Part shown: one piece after another, positions 33,557 to 42,765 of the stretch
How the letters are laid out: the number at the start of each line of letters is the position of its first letter
Position numbering within the stretch: the first letter of the stretch is position 1
DNA from: JANMZO01 sp963763135
Lineage (GTDB): Bacteria > Actinomycetota > Acidimicrobiia > Acidimicrobiales > JANYDT01
DNA length: 64,000 nt
Assembly: GCA_963763135.1 (NCBI GenBank)
Contig: CAVXNJ010000009.1
Span: 434,001-498,000, forward strand
Direction of reading: 5' to 3'
Made by a program: the position numbers and the translations under genes
Notes under the pieces: generated by a model
Database searches by the model: none
Told to the model about the DNA's origin: nothing
The model's input: the letters and a program-made list of their open reading frames with translations, nothing else

Positions 33557-34837
33557 CTAAGCGATCGGCTTGACCGGGGGAGAGATGATGAGTTCTTTCC
33601 CGGTTGTTGTGTCAGGTTGTTTTCGGGGAACTGTCGTAGGGGCGGTCGGCTTTGATCTGGGTGGAGTGGTTGATGCCGTGAGCGGGCTTTGGGTAAACGT
33701 GACCGGTGGTCGGGTCGTGCTCGCGGCTTCCTTCTTCGTCAGCTTCGTGGCTTCGGGGATCGGTGCGAAGTGCAGGTCCTCTGTCGTCGTCGGTGCCGTA
33801 GGGTCCAGCGTCGTTTCCGTAGCCGCTCCATCGGTTCCGACCTCGGTGGAGGCGTCCGCGCCGGGAACTCCGGTATCAACGGCCCCGTCGTCGGTCGACT
33901 CGGTATCGCTCGTGTCCTCGGAGGCCTCGGTGGTATCAACGCCCGCCTCTGATTCGCCGTCGCTGCCGGTCTCACTCGACGCGGACCCGCTTGATGCTTC
34001 AGCGGCCGCTACTGCGTCTGGCGAGTCGACGTTCGGGTCGGCAACGGAAGCGACGACCACAATTTCGACCCGTCGGTTCTTGGCCCGTCCCTCGGCGGTG
34101 TCGTTGGATGCGATCGGTCGCTGGTCGGCGTATCCGGTCGCGCTGCCCCGGGAGGCGGGAAGACCGTGACGTTCGATGAACGAACGCAGAACCGAAGAGG
34201 CGCGTGCTGTCGACAGTTCCCAGTTCGACGGATACGTACCTGAGATCGGCACGTCGTCGGTGTGGCCCTCCACGGTGATCTGGTTCGGAAGTGCGGCAAG
34301 CTGCGACGCCAAGCGGTCAAGAATGCGCTGACCACCGGCCTGGAGCGTGGCGGACCCTGGTGCGAACAACACCACGTCGCTCGCGATGGTGATGATGAGG
34401 CCCCGGGAGTCGACCGCAACCTTTATCTGCGTGTCCTCGATCAAGTGAGCACTTTTAGCGCCCTGCAACGATTCCTGCAGCGCGGTGGCGGCCTTGTCCA
34501 GCTTGGCCTTCTCTGCTTTCCAAGCAGTTGAACGCTTCTCCAGCGTTGTTAGCGCGGCCTTCGCTGCTATCTCGGACGGGACGACTCCGGCGGGTGACGC
34601 GCCGCCTTCATTGATGCCCTCACCGCCGTCAAGGAGGGCCATTTTGTCGGGGCCGCCAAAGCCGGTGGCGAGGCTCTCACGAAGCTTCTTGTATTTGGCC
34701 AGGTCGGTCTGGCCCATGGCGAACAACACGATGAAGAGCACCATGAGGAGCGTGATCATGTCAGCGTAGGTAACGAGCCAACGTTCGTGGTTTACGTGTT
34801 CCTCGTGCTCCTCATGTTTCTGCCGCTTGCCCGACAT
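33557..34837 (-). CDS. motB: Flagellar stator protein MotB with a long C-terminal tail
   Basis: A 426-residue protein. A His/Glu-rich N-terminus is followed by one membrane helix with the proton-binding Asp26 in VTYADMITLLMVLFIVLFAM. The plug and linker, with GGPDKMALLDGGEG, lead to an OmpA-like peptidoglycan-binding domain (about 140-262: ITVEGHTDDVPISGTYPSNW, TARASSVLRSF, NRRVEIVV). The last 160 residues are an acidic, Ser/Thr- then Pro/Thr-rich low-complexity tail, which most MotB lack. MotB anchors the stator to the cell wall. It follows motA by about 70 bases. Confidence 0.95.
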   Translation of the reverse strand: MSGKRQKHEEHEEHVNHERWLVTYADMITLLMVLFIVLFAMGQTDLAKYKKLRESLATGFGGPDKMALLDGGEGINEGGASPAGVVPSEIAAKAALTTLEKRSTAWKAEKAKLDKAATALQESLQGAKSAHLIEDTQIKVAVDSRGLIITIASDVVLFAPGSATLQAGGQRILDRLASQLAALPNQITVEGHTDDVPISGTYPSNWELSTARASSVLRSFIERHGLPASRGSATGYADQRPIASNDTAEGRAKNRRVEIVVVASVADPNVDSPDAVAAAEASSGSASSETGSDGESEAGVDTTEASEDTSDTESTDDGAVDTGVPGADASTEVGTDGAATETTLDPTAPTTTEDLHFAPIPEATKLTKKEAASTTRPPVTFTQSPLTASTTPPRSKPTAPTTVPRKQPDTTTGKELIISPPVKPIA

Positions 34838-34911
34838 CTCCTAGACCGCCTTCGCGGAGGGATCAACGGGGATTGTCGACGGACAGTCTGCGGCTGCGGC
34901 ACGTGCCATGG

Positions 34912-35688
34912 CTATGCCGCCTTCGCGGACTCATCGGGTCGTTCGTCGTCGTTCAGGAACGAGAGGAGCTTCTGCTCGACGATTCGGGGGTTGGCGCCTG
35001 CCTGCACGGAAAGAACGCCTTCCATGATCAGTTCCATGTGGTGCGCGTTCACGGCTCCGACACGGCCCAGCTTGTTGCCGATGGGCAGCCACATCAAGTT
35101 GGCGGTCAGAACGCCCCAGAGTGTGGCGACGAACGCACCTGCGATGAGGTGACCGAGCTTGCCCGGGTCGGACAGGTTTTCGAGCACGTGCACGAGTCCG
35201 AGAACCGTACCGATAATGCCGAGGGTCGGGGCGAAACCGCCCATGTCGGCGAAGAACTTGGCGCCGGCTTTGTCCTGGGTCTTCTTCGACTTGATCTGTG
35301 CTTCCATGATCTCGTAGATCTCGTCGGGATCGGTACCGTCGACCGCCAGCTGAATGCCCTTGCGCAGGAACGGGTCTTCGATCGTCTTCGTCGCTTCTTC
35401 GAGCGCAAGCAGTCCATCCCGACGGGCGAGTTCGGCAAAACCCACGATTGCCTTCACAACTTCTTCGGGTGGGTGCTTCTTGGTGAGGAGAGCATCTTTG
35501 ATGGACTTCAAGGCGCCGATGGTGTCGCGCTGGAGGCCGCAGGCCATCGCCACGCCAAACGTTCCGAGGAACACGAGCATCATGGCCGGTGGCAGGAAGA
35601 TCGACGCGGGATCGCCACCCTCCATGATCATCGAGCCGAACACGGCGGCGAATGCCAACACGATTCCGACAAGCGTAAATACGTCCAT
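34912..35688 (-). CDS. motA: Flagellar stator protein MotA
   Basis: A 258-residue protein with four membrane helices. The cytoplasmic loop carries ELARRDGLLALEE, where the charged residues that meet FliG lie, and the third helix has the conserved proline in FAPTLGIIGTVLGL; a second proline lies in LMWLPIGNKL. MotA forms the proton channel with MotB. The gene starts 2 bases after flbD ends, so the two are coupled. Confidence 0.96.
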   Translation of the reverse strand: MDVFTLVGIVLAFAAVFGSMIMEGGDPASIFLPPAMMLVFLGTFGVAMACGLQRDTIGALKSIKDALLTKKHPPEEVVKAIVGFAELARRDGLLALEEATKTIEDPFLRKGIQLAVDGTDPDEIYEIMEAQIKSKKTQDKAGAKFFADMGGFAPTLGIIGTVLGLVHVLENLSDPGKLGHLIAGAFVATLWGVLTANLMWLPIGNKLGRVGAVNAHHMELIMEGVLSVQAGANPRIVEQKLLSFLNDDERPDESAKAA

Positions 35689-35690
35689 GT

Positions 35691-35948
35691 CTACTTCTCC
35701 TCAGAAGGGGCAACGACGAGTTGCAGATGGGCTCGTGAAATAGGCCGTCCGGCCATTTCTTCAGCTGTGACGATTATTGAAGCGTGGTATGCGCGTATGC
35801 GCTCGATCACGGTGTTGAGACTTTCCTCAATAACGAACTTCGTTCCGTCAATCAATGTGACAACGGTGTCCGGAGTTTCTTCAATTTTTTCGATCCGGGC
35901 AGAGTTCAACGCGAACTCATGACCGTTCAATCGAGAAACCTTGATCAT
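35691..35948 (-). CDS. flbD: FlbD-like flagellar protein
   Basis: An 85-residue protein with the FlbD pattern IKVSRLNGHEFALNSARIEK, IEETPDTVVTLIDGTKFVIE and ESLNTVIERI. FlbD-like proteins of this small type commonly lie next to motA or flgE in Gram-positive flagellar operons; the function is not established (it is not the Caulobacter regulator of the same name). It is the first gene of the motility run leading to flhA. Confidence 0.9.
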   Translation of the reverse strand: MIKVSRLNGHEFALNSARIEKIEETPDTVVTLIDGTKFVIEESLNTVIERIRAYHASIIVTAEEMAGRPISRAHLQLVVAPSEEK

Positions 35949-36249
35949 TTGTGGGCCTTCCTTGGTCCGTTAGCCATCCATGTATTCGTCGTATGCACGC
36001 TTGCGGCCATCGATCGGCACCGACGTTGGTCTCCTGCGTAGGTCGGATTGCTTTCCCAAGGGCATTGGGTTTTCCGACCTACTTTTGGTGACGTACGGTG
36101 TTTGAATTGGGATCAGCGGTTAGATATACGGTCGTTTACTGATGAGCGGGTGTTCGGTATTGAGTGGTAATGAATATCTGAACCAAGGGCATTGAACTCC
36201 GAAGCAGTGAGGTCCAATGCCCTCTATTCAGTCATTCATCGGTCAACGC
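35949..36249. promoter_or_regulatory. Region between flgE and flbD with two hairpins
   Basis: This 301-base gap has no gene. A nested hairpin lies at 36040-36080, with outer arms aggtcgga / tccgacct (8 bp) and inner arms cccaa / ttggg. The 9-base word agggcattg occurs inside it and again in the flgE terminator arm at 36186. The gap probably holds the promoter of the flbD-motA-motB run; no clear -35/-10 could be picked. Confidence 0.5.
36186..36223 (-). terminator. Hairpin after flgE
   Basis: Arms agggcattg (36186-36194) and caatgccct (36215-36223) form a 9-bp stem with a 20-base loop that can pair further (ctc / gag). It lies about 27 bases after the flgE stop on the gene strand, so it is the likely end of the flgB-to-flgE transcript. 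Confidence 0.6.
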
Positions 36250-37527
36250 CTAGCGCTTCAGGTTTACGAGCTCCTGAAGCAGTTCGTCGGCCGTGGTGAT
36301 GACTCGGGAGTTTGCCTGGAAGCCACGCTGTGACGAGATCAATCCGGTGAACTCCTGGGCCAGGTCCACGTTCGACATTTCGAGGGTTCCCCCGGCGATC
36401 GATCCGCGACCGCCGGTACCTGCCGCACCAACCTGTGCGAGTCCGCTGTTCGGTGTCGGCCGGTAGAAGGATCCGCCGACCTTCTCGAGACCCGACGGAT
36501 TCGAGAACGACGCCATCGCGATCTGGCCGATAACCCGGTTGTGCCCGTTCGAGAACACGCCGGTCACGGTTCCGTCAGCGCCGAGGCTGAAGGTCTGGAG
36601 GGCACCGGTCGTGGAACCGTCCTGGGAGAGGGCCGACGCAGTGGACTTGCCCGCATACTGACGAAGGCCGTCGGCCGACGCTGCGCCGAGGTCGATGGTG
36701 ACCGGTCCCGGGTAGGTGCCGAAGGCGCCGGGGATCGTTACCGTCGGTGGTGTCGTGGGGGCGGTGATCTTGCCGGTGATGGAATCGAACGTGATGCTGA
36801 ACGCTGCACCGAGCGTGTCGGGGGTGGTGTCAGCATCTGAGCCGTCGGGGGTGTACGGCTGAACCGACCAGGTGTTGGCAGCGGTCATTTTCATGCCGAA
36901 CGTAAGGTCGAGTGGTTTGCCGAGCGAGTCGTAGACGGTGATCGACGTGAAGACTTCCGAGCCGGGCAACGTGGCCGGCACCGACGCGTCGAGGTTGCCG
37001 CCGAGGCCGACCTTGGTGGTCGGCTGGGGGCTGATCGCCTGGCCGAGCGGCATTTGGAGGTCACCGACCGCTGCGTTCGTATTGACGACACCGGACGAGT
37101 CGGCGGTCCAACCCTGCAGCACACCGCCGTCAGGGGTGACCATTCGCCCGAAGGCGTCAAAGGACAGCGAGCCGGCTCGGGTGAAGAGTGTCTGCCCGTT
37201 GTTGCGGGCGACCAGAAAACCGTCGCCTTGAATCGACATGTCGGTCGAGTTGCCCGTGAGTTGGGAGGCACCCTGGCGGAACGAGGTGACAATTCCGCCG
37301 ATCTTTACGCCAAGTCCAACCTGCGATGGATTGGTGCCGCCGAGGCCCCCGGGGCCGTTGATCGGTACGCCGGCGCCGGCGAGGCTCTGGCTCAACATGT
37401 CCTGGAACACGACCGAGCTTGATTTGTAGCCAATCGTGTTGACGTTGGCGATGTTGTTGCCGATGACGTCCATCATCGTCTGGTGACTGCGAAGTCCGGA
37501 GACTCCGGAGAACATGGAACGAAGCAT
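36250..37527 (-). CDS. flgE: Flagellar hook protein FlgE
   Basis: A 425-residue hook protein. The start is ATG 37527 (LRSMFSGVSGLRSHQTMMDV), preceded by AAAGGAT; an upstream in-frame ATG lacks a matching domain. The N-terminal rod/hook motif NNIANVNTIGYKSS and the C-terminal NVDLAQEFTGLISSQRGFQA, NSRVITTADELLQELVNLKR are intact. The middle domains D1-D2 lie at about 80-330. FlgE forms the flexible hook outside the cell. It is the last gene of the run that starts at flgB. Confidence 0.95.
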   Translation of the reverse strand: MLRSMFSGVSGLRSHQTMMDVIGNNIANVNTIGYKSSSVVFQDMLSQSLAGAGVPINGPGGLGGTNPSQVGLGVKIGGIVTSFRQGASQLTGNSTDMSIQGDGFLVARNNGQTLFTRAGSLSFDAFGRMVTPDGGVLQGWTADSSGVVNTNAAVGDLQMPLGQAISPQPTTKVGLGGNLDASVPATLPGSEVFTSITVYDSLGKPLDLTFGMKMTAANTWSVQPYTPDGSDADTTPDTLGAAFSITFDSITGKITAPTTPPTVTIPGAFGTYPGPVTIDLGAASADGLRQYAGKSTASALSQDGSTTGALQTFSLGADGTVTGVFSNGHNRVIGQIAMASFSNPSGLEKVGGSFYRPTPNSGLAQVGAAGTGGRGSIAGGTLEMSNVDLAQEFTGLISSQRGFQANSRVITTADELLQELVNLKR

Positions 37528-37712
37528 TGAGGATCCTTTCGGTTGCTGCGGACGCAGCATTGGTTGGGTTGTGTTGCGTGTTGTTCGGCGTGTTTGGCGC
37601 CGATTGGCCGTGCCGTGGCCGGTGGTGGTCGGCGCGCAAGCGATGCGGCGAGCATCGCTGATGGTTGGTGGGTGTCTTCCGGAGTAGGGCTACTTCGGAA
37701 AGATATGTGTAC

Positions 37713-38339
37713 CTACGGTGTGGTTGCCGAAGGTGTCGAGGTAGAAGTTGTCGTCGTGGTCGATGGCGCCGTGACCGGCGTTGAGGTCGACGTTGAGGTC
37801 GACGAGGTGGTCGGTGTGGACGTCGTTGGTGTAGACGTGGTCGGTGTTGAAGACGACGTGGTTGGGGTGGAAGTGGAGGGTGTCGAGGACGCCGCCGCGG
37901 CAGCGCTCGGTGTGGTGTTAGTGCTGGAGCGCACCTCGAGGACCTTTCCGAGCGGTACTTCGATCTTGCCGATGAGCAGGATCGGGGCACCAGCGTTCAT
38001 CAGCGCTGCGGTGACCGTGCCTTCCACGACGTTCGAACCGTTGTCGTAGGTGATCGTGCGGCCGACGAGTTCCGCCGCCGACCGCTTGTTGCTCTCAGCC
38101 ACCGCTGACGTCTGGAGCGTCGCCAGTTCCTCAAGCTTCTCCGTCATCGTCAACTGCGCGGTCTGGGCAATGAACTCCGTGCCGTCCATCGGACTCAAGG
38201 GGTTCTGATACTTGAGCTGGGCCACGAGGAGTTTCAGAAACGCGTCCTTGCCCATCTGATCGTTGGGTGAGGTGGTTGTCTTGAGTGCCGTTGAAGCACC
38301 GGTGCCCGTGGTGGTTCCACTTGCTATCGAGTTGATCAT
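37713..38339 (-). CDS. flgD: Hook assembly protein FlgD with a Ser/Thr/Pro tail
   Basis: A 208-residue FlgD. The N-terminal part (about 25-85) has the FlgD signature DAFLKLLVAQLKYQNPLSPM, DGTEFIAQTAQLTMTEKLEE. A short beta part (about 90-140) follows. The last 65 residues are almost only Ser, Thr and Pro (TPTTSSSTPTTSTPTTSTPT). Full-length FlgD normally ends in FlgD Ig-like/Tudor domains; part of these seems to be missing. FlgD caps the growing hook. The gene precedes flgE by 185 bases. Confidence 0.92.
   Translation of the reverse strand: MINSIASGTTTGTGASTALKTTTSPNDQMGKDAFLKLLVAQLKYQNPLSPMDGTEFIAQTAQLTMTEKLEELATLQTSAVAESNKRSAAELVGRTITYDNGSNVVEGTVTAALMNAGAPILLIGKIEVPLGKVLEVRSSTNTTPSAAAAASSTPSTSTPTTSSSTPTTSTPTTSTPTTSSTSTSTSTPVTAPSTTTTTSTSTPSATTP
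37745..37870 (-). repeat. Short tandem repeats encoding the FlgD tail
   Basis: The plus strand shows repeated words such as gtcgacgttgaggtcgacg and gtcgttggtgtagacgtggt, that is, 12- to 15-base units. On the gene strand they encode Ser/Thr/Pro repeats. The opposite strand is open as a Val/Asp/Glu-rich frame but this is a shadow of the repeat. Confidence 0.6.
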
Positions 38340-38394
38340 GAGGTTTCTGTTCCGTTCAAAGATATGTGTACGTAGTGAATCCGGACGTTGGTTG

Positions 38395-39080
38395 TCATAG
38401 TTGGATGTCCACCCGGGATTGGCCGGCGGCGAGAGACGATGCGGCCAGCGTGCTCAGACGGGTTCGCGGGTCGACGCGCCCTGAAGATGCCGACGGCAGG
38501 TTCGATCGTGGACCTCCCTGGGCCTGTTGGCCGGTTTGACGGTTGGTGTCCGACCCGGCCTGGTGTCGAGCCTGCTGGTTCACGTCAAAGGAGCTCGACG
38601 TGAAGCCTCCGTCGGAGAGCGACGACCTGAGTCCGTCAAGAGCGGAACGAAGGAGCTCTCCCGTGGATGCGTGTTCCGTCGTCATGCGTAGGTGGACGGT
38701 GGATCCATCGACGGTCAGGTCGATGGCGACCATGCCGAGCCCGTGAGGGTTGAGTTCGAGCGTCATCCGGTGCTCGCCGTCGAGGCCCTGATAGAGCTTC
38801 ACGTTGGAGGCCACCTGATCAGCGAGGTTGCCACGAGACTCGGTGCGACCGGCCAGCTTTGCGGCATCGACCGCTGCGGCCGGACTGGTGCCGGCCATGC
38901 TCGAGGAGCTGATCGGACCAGCCACTGTCCCGGATTTTCCATCTACTGAGCTGACAGGTGCGGTGTCGTCATCGTCGCGGATTCCGGTGGCGCCAACGGA
39001 GCGGGCGGGCCGGTTGAGTGACGTGGGGCGGCTCGCCAAGGTCGCGGCAATCGCACTTGAATCGGTTGCCGTCGGCTACG
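38395..39080 (-). CDS. fliK: FliK hook-length control protein, C-terminal part after a frameshift
   Basis: This reading carries the FliK C-terminal hook-length domain: NVKLYQGLDGEHRMTLELNP, HGLGMVAIDLTVDGSTVHLR, MTTEHASTGELLRSALDGLR, then a Gln-rich tail. The frame is open upward to a stop at 39076-39078, and there is no good start, so it is best read as the continuation of the gene at 38969-40576 after a frame change around 39040-39076. In-frame sense begins near TDSSAIAATLASRPTSLNRP. FliK measures the hook and triggers the FlhB switch. Confidence 0.8.
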
Positions 39081-40576
39081 GCTTGCGCCGGTGATCCGCT
39101 CCCAGGCGCCGCGGGTGGGGGATCGGACAGCGGAGTGGTGGAAGCCGATCCCGCGTCATCGACTGACGGCGCTTCCGCTGTGGTCCGATGGCTTGCGGAG
39201 GGAGCGCCCGAGCCGATCCTCACCGCTGTGCTTTCGACTTCCACCGATTGTTGAGGGGTCACGTTGCGAGCCGCAGATTCTGCGGTTGCGACGGTCATAC
39301 CGAGCGCCGTTTCACCGGGGGAGGCGGGTGCCGCAGAGACATTCTGTGATGCGTCGGTTCCTTCAAGCGCATCGGCGGATGCAAACGTCGGGGGAAGATC
39401 GTGGGCCTCCGGCACGGGTGCCGCGCCGGTCGATCCGGTCCCTTGAGCCGTACCTGAGACCGGTCCGTCTGAAGGGTCGGCGATCGACGACGGTTTGGGT
39501 TCCGAAACGATGGCGGTCGGGGAATTGGCGCCGAATACGGTTGCTGGTACTTCAACACTTCCAGGCTGGGCGGCGCCCGAACCGGATGGACCGATCACCG
39601 TCGTACCAGTGCTGACAGTACCGATGGCCGGATCCATCGGGCGCGTTGCGATCGCAGGTTCGTTCGCGTTGGCGATGGCGGAGAGTGCCTCGGCGGACGG
39701 ATCCACCCGACCCGGTTCGGCCGCGGTCGGAGCCGTTGATTGGCCAACAGGCTGACCCGCGAGACGGAGTCGACCCGACAACTCGATCGAAGCCGCTTCC
39801 GATGTGACCCGAAGCGACGCGGCGCTCGACTCCGATGGGAACTGGTTCGGCATCGACGTTGCCGCTTCCGTCGAAGCCTCGGAGGCAAGCCCGGCAACCG
39901 AATCCGCTCGCAACGCCGACATACCGTTCGACACGGCATCTCCGAGTCCGGAGGAGGGTGCGACCCCGGCGTCGAGTCCTTCGATTCCGTCGGGCAGCAC
40001 CGAAGCCGCGTCCGTCTGGCCCACGGGCCCGTTCGCGGCGGATCCGGCTGCTGCGACGGTGGTGGTCGAAGCCACCTGAGCCTCCGAAGGTGCGGCGATC
40101 GTTCCGGCTATTGGGTTGGTTGGGACAATTCCGGTGGTCCACGACCCCAACGGGATTCCCGTCGGCCGACCCGGCGTTCCGTCAGCTTCGGCGGGATCAT
40201 CCTCGTCGTTCGGGGGAACGTCTGAGGAAGTGGTATTGGATGTTGAAGCACCCGATGCCGAGCTGCTCGAGTCGGGTCCGGTCGATGCGGGTTCAAGCGA
40301 TGAGTTGTCGGACAACTTCGCACGCGGGGTTGGCGTTGCCGCCCTCGGCGTGGCTCGGCCACCGACGGTTCCGGCCAGCCCCGCCATAACGAGCGCGAAG
40401 GCCTCACCGTTCGCGTCGTTCGGATGGTCGGTATCACGCTCATCGATCGATGTATCGGAGACCGCTCGGGTGTTCGACGAGCCGGACCTGGAGCCCACAG
40501 GTTCGTGGCTGGGAGCACCGGCGAGGGACATCATGAAACTCTTGCTTGACGCACGGGTCGTGAGTGGAGCGGACAT
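38969..40576 (-). CDS. fliK: FliK N-terminal part, low-complexity, ends off frame
   Basis: A reading of about 500 sensible residues, rich in Ala, Ser, Thr, Pro and Gly and without clear domains, as in the N-terminal ruler part of FliK proteins. After DGNRF near 39065 the frame turns Cys/Arg-rich and stops at 38969, while the FliK C-terminal domain continues in the other frame. The restored protein would be about 725 residues. It lies between the NlpC/P60-SLT gene and flgD, the normal place of fliK. The frame change could be a real mutation or a base error. Confidence 0.7.
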   Translation of the reverse strand: MSAPLTTRASSKSFMMSLAGAPSHEPVGSRSGSSNTRAVSDTSIDERDTDHPNDANGEAFALVMAGLAGTVGGRATPRAATPTPRAKLSDNSSLEPASTGPDSSSSASGASTSNTTSSDVPPNDEDDPAEADGTPGRPTGIPLGSWTTGIVPTNPIAGTIAAPSEAQVASTTTVAAAGSAANGPVGQTDAASVLPDGIEGLDAGVAPSSGLGDAVSNGMSALRADSVAGLASEASTEAATSMPNQFPSESSAASLRVTSEAASIELSGRLRLAGQPVGQSTAPTAAEPGRVDPSAEALSAIANANEPAIATRPMDPAIGTVSTGTTVIGPSGSGAAQPGSVEVPATVFGANSPTAIVSEPKPSSIADPSDGPVSGTAQGTGSTGAAPVPEAHDLPPTFASADALEGTDASQNVSAAPASPGETALGMTVATAESAARNVTPQQSVEVESTAVRIGSGAPSASHRTTAEAPSVDDAGSASTTPLSDPPPAAPGSGSPAQAVADGNRFKCDCRDLGEPPHVTQPARPLRWRHRNPRR

Positions 40577-40578
40577 GG

Positions 40579-42687
40579 CTACACCGACTTCGGCGATGTC
40601 GACGGGATTGTGGTGACCGGTACGGTTGTGGCGGTCGGTGGCACGGCTGCGGTACCGGTCAGGACGGTGGCCAACGGTTTGTCGGCCGTGGTCGTGGCCG
40701 CCGGTGCCGCGGCAGCCGCAGTGGCGTTTGCCGGGGCGGGTGGGTCGACAGGGATGACGTCCGGGGCGTCGGGGAGACCCAACGCATCGCGGTTCACGTC
40801 GTTCAGCGTCTGGCGGAACTCGCGGGACTGCATCTGTATCGCCGTGGCGTTCTGCAGGCTCTTGATCACGCCTTTGGCAACGGGACCTGTGGCCGTCGGA
40901 GCGTACTTCTGCACGTCCTCGGGGCTCGCTGCGACGAGAAGGCCTCCCTCACCCCAGCTCACGGTGTTTTCGCCGCCGACACTGCGAACCTGGGTCTGCG
41001 TATTGGGTCCCCATGCTCCGCTTGCCGGTCCGACGGGAGTTCCGGTGGGCCAAATGATCTGCGGAACGGCGGTAGCGGTGGAGGCGGTGGGCTTCGTGAC
41101 CGCGCCGGTCGTAGCCGGCGTCGTGGCAGTGGTTGCCGCAGTTGTTGCCGCAGTAGTTGACGCTGCTGCGGTCGTGGTCTGATTCGTGATGGCGGCGACA
41201 GTCGCGGCCGATGCGAAGTCGTTGACCCTGGTTGTTGTTGGAGCCTGAGGAACCACGGGTCCGATCGGCGAGCCGACTGCTGATTTGGAAGCGGCGGAGG
41301 CGCCGGTCGAGACGGCACCTGTCGAAACGGCGGTCGTCGAGTTCGGTTGAGCGTAGGCGGCCACTGTCGAAACGGTGGAGGCATTCGTCAGGCCGAGACG
41401 CCCCGTGAGGTCCGTCATTATCTTCGACACGTAACCCTGGGTCTCCCGGTAGGGCGGTACTCCGCCGAACTTCTGCACCGCTCCGGGGCCCGCGTTGTAG
41501 GCCGCTAGAGCAAGTGATACCGATCCGAATTGACGGAGATGCTGGCTCAACAGGCGTGCGGCTCCGTCTATGGCCTGGCTCGGCTCGTACGGGTCGATCT
41601 TCAGAGCCCGGGCGGTCGACGGCATCATCTGCATGAGACCCTGCGCTCCTGCTGGGCTCTGGGCGTTCGGGTTGAACTGGGATTCCTGCTTGGCGACCGC
41701 TTCGAGGAGCGTCGGCGAGACGCCGTACTTCACGCCGGCCTGTTGGAACATGGAGCGGAAATTCGCTCCCGGATCAGCCACCGCTTCGGAACCGGTGTCG
41801 GTCGACTGGACGTTGGTGGTTGATGCCGCGGCGCTGACGACCGAGGGCACCGGGGCGGTGACTTCGGCGGCGACCAGCGAAATCGGCGTTTCGATCGCGG
41901 CAGCGGTACCCGCTCCGGTGGCCGAAACAGCATCGGTCGACGGGAACGCAACCGGCGCGGGCGCAGTAGATGGAGCGATGATGCGACGGATCGCGGTCGG
42001 AGTTCGCGTGATGTCCTGGATCTTCACGACGTCGCCGGTATGCGGGGCCACGACCATCTTCCCGTCGCCCGCGTAGATCCCGATGTGGTCAACGGGATCG
42101 CCGAACGCTATGAGGTCGCCAGGCACGGCCTGATCGAGGGACGCCACGGCGGCACCGACCTTGGCCTGGTCGCGTGCCACGCGGGGGAGTGAGAGCCCGG
42201 CCTGGTCGAAGACATGCTGAACCAAACCGGAGCAGTCGAATCCCGACGGATCCTCGCCTCCCCACACGTACGGGATTCCCAGGTACTGGGTCGCGAGACG
42301 AACGATCTCGTTCCCGTCGGCCGCGCCTGTCGTGGAACGGGCTGCCGAGTTCTGCACTTCCGTAACAGCGGGGTTCAGGGTAATCGTGGCAGGCCGGTTC
42401 GGCTCGAGTGTTCCGGCCAAACCGCTCTGCTGTTCGAGGCTCGCGGCGATCAGGTCGTTGAGCGCCGAAGACGTCGTGCTTGCCGTCCCCTGCGTGGTCT
42501 GAGCGATCATCCGGTCGACGAGCGTGCCAAAGGACGAACCACCGGAATCGGTGCTGCTTGCGTCGGAGCGGATCGCGTCGCTCGGCGACGTCAGCGCACT
42601 TGACGCGGGAGGTCGAGCGCCGAACCGGGATTGAATCGATGCGATTCGGCCCGTGATATTGGCAATTGATGCGTTGTAGTCGCTCAT
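40579..42687 (-). CDS. NlpC/P60 plus lytic transglycosylase fusion in the flagellar operon
   Basis: A 702-residue protein starting at ATG 42687 behind GGAG. An N-terminal helical part (1-120) precedes an NlpC/P60 peptidase domain (about 124-235: IPYVWGGEDPSGFDCSGLVQ, catalytic Cys152, H201 or H216). A linker leads to an SLT goose-type transglycosylase domain (about 310-420: LLEAVAKQESQFNPNAQSPA with Glu335, GAQGLMQMMPSTA, LALAAYNAGPGAV). The Thr/Ala/Pro-rich C-terminal half has no clear domain. Located between fliJ and fliK, it probably opens the cell wall for rod growth, replacing FlgJ. Confidence 0.9.
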   Translation of the reverse strand: MSDYNASIANITGRIASIQSRFGARPPASSALTSPSDAIRSDASSTDSGGSSFGTLVDRMIAQTTQGTASTTSSALNDLIAASLEQQSGLAGTLEPNRPATITLNPAVTEVQNSAARSTTGAADGNEIVRLATQYLGIPYVWGGEDPSGFDCSGLVQHVFDQAGLSLPRVARDQAKVGAAVASLDQAVPGDLIAFGDPVDHIGIYAGDGKMVVAPHTGDVVKIQDITRTPTAIRRIIAPSTAPAPVAFPSTDAVSATGAGTAAAIETPISLVAAEVTAPVPSVVSAAASTTNVQSTDTGSEAVADPGANFRSMFQQAGVKYGVSPTLLEAVAKQESQFNPNAQSPAGAQGLMQMMPSTARALKIDPYEPSQAIDGAARLLSQHLRQFGSVSLALAAYNAGPGAVQKFGGVPPYRETQGYVSKIMTDLTGRLGLTNASTVSTVAAYAQPNSTTAVSTGAVSTGASAASKSAVGSPIGPVVPQAPTTTRVNDFASAATVAAITNQTTTAAASTTAATTAATTATTPATTGAVTKPTASTATAVPQIIWPTGTPVGPASGAWGPNTQTQVRSVGGENTVSWGEGGLLVAASPEDVQKYAPTATGPVAKGVIKSLQNATAIQMQSREFRQTLNDVNRDALGLPDAPDVIPVDPPAPANATAAAAAPAATTTADKPLATVLTGTAAVPPTATTVPVTTIPSTSPKSV

Positions 42688-42765
42688 CGGAACTCCGCTG
42701 GAAGAAAAAGAGAAATGTGGGGTGAAAGACCGTTGCGGTCCGGTATGGCACAGGTGAGACACATG

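Noticed and set aside
34873..35922. Plus-strand open frame of 349 residues opposite motA and flbD
   Set aside because: It is Glu/His/Arg-rich and covers two well-supported genes on the other strand.
37543..38049. Plus-strand Val/Asp/Glu repeat frame
   Set aside because: It is the complement of the Thr/Ser/Pro repeat of FlgD.
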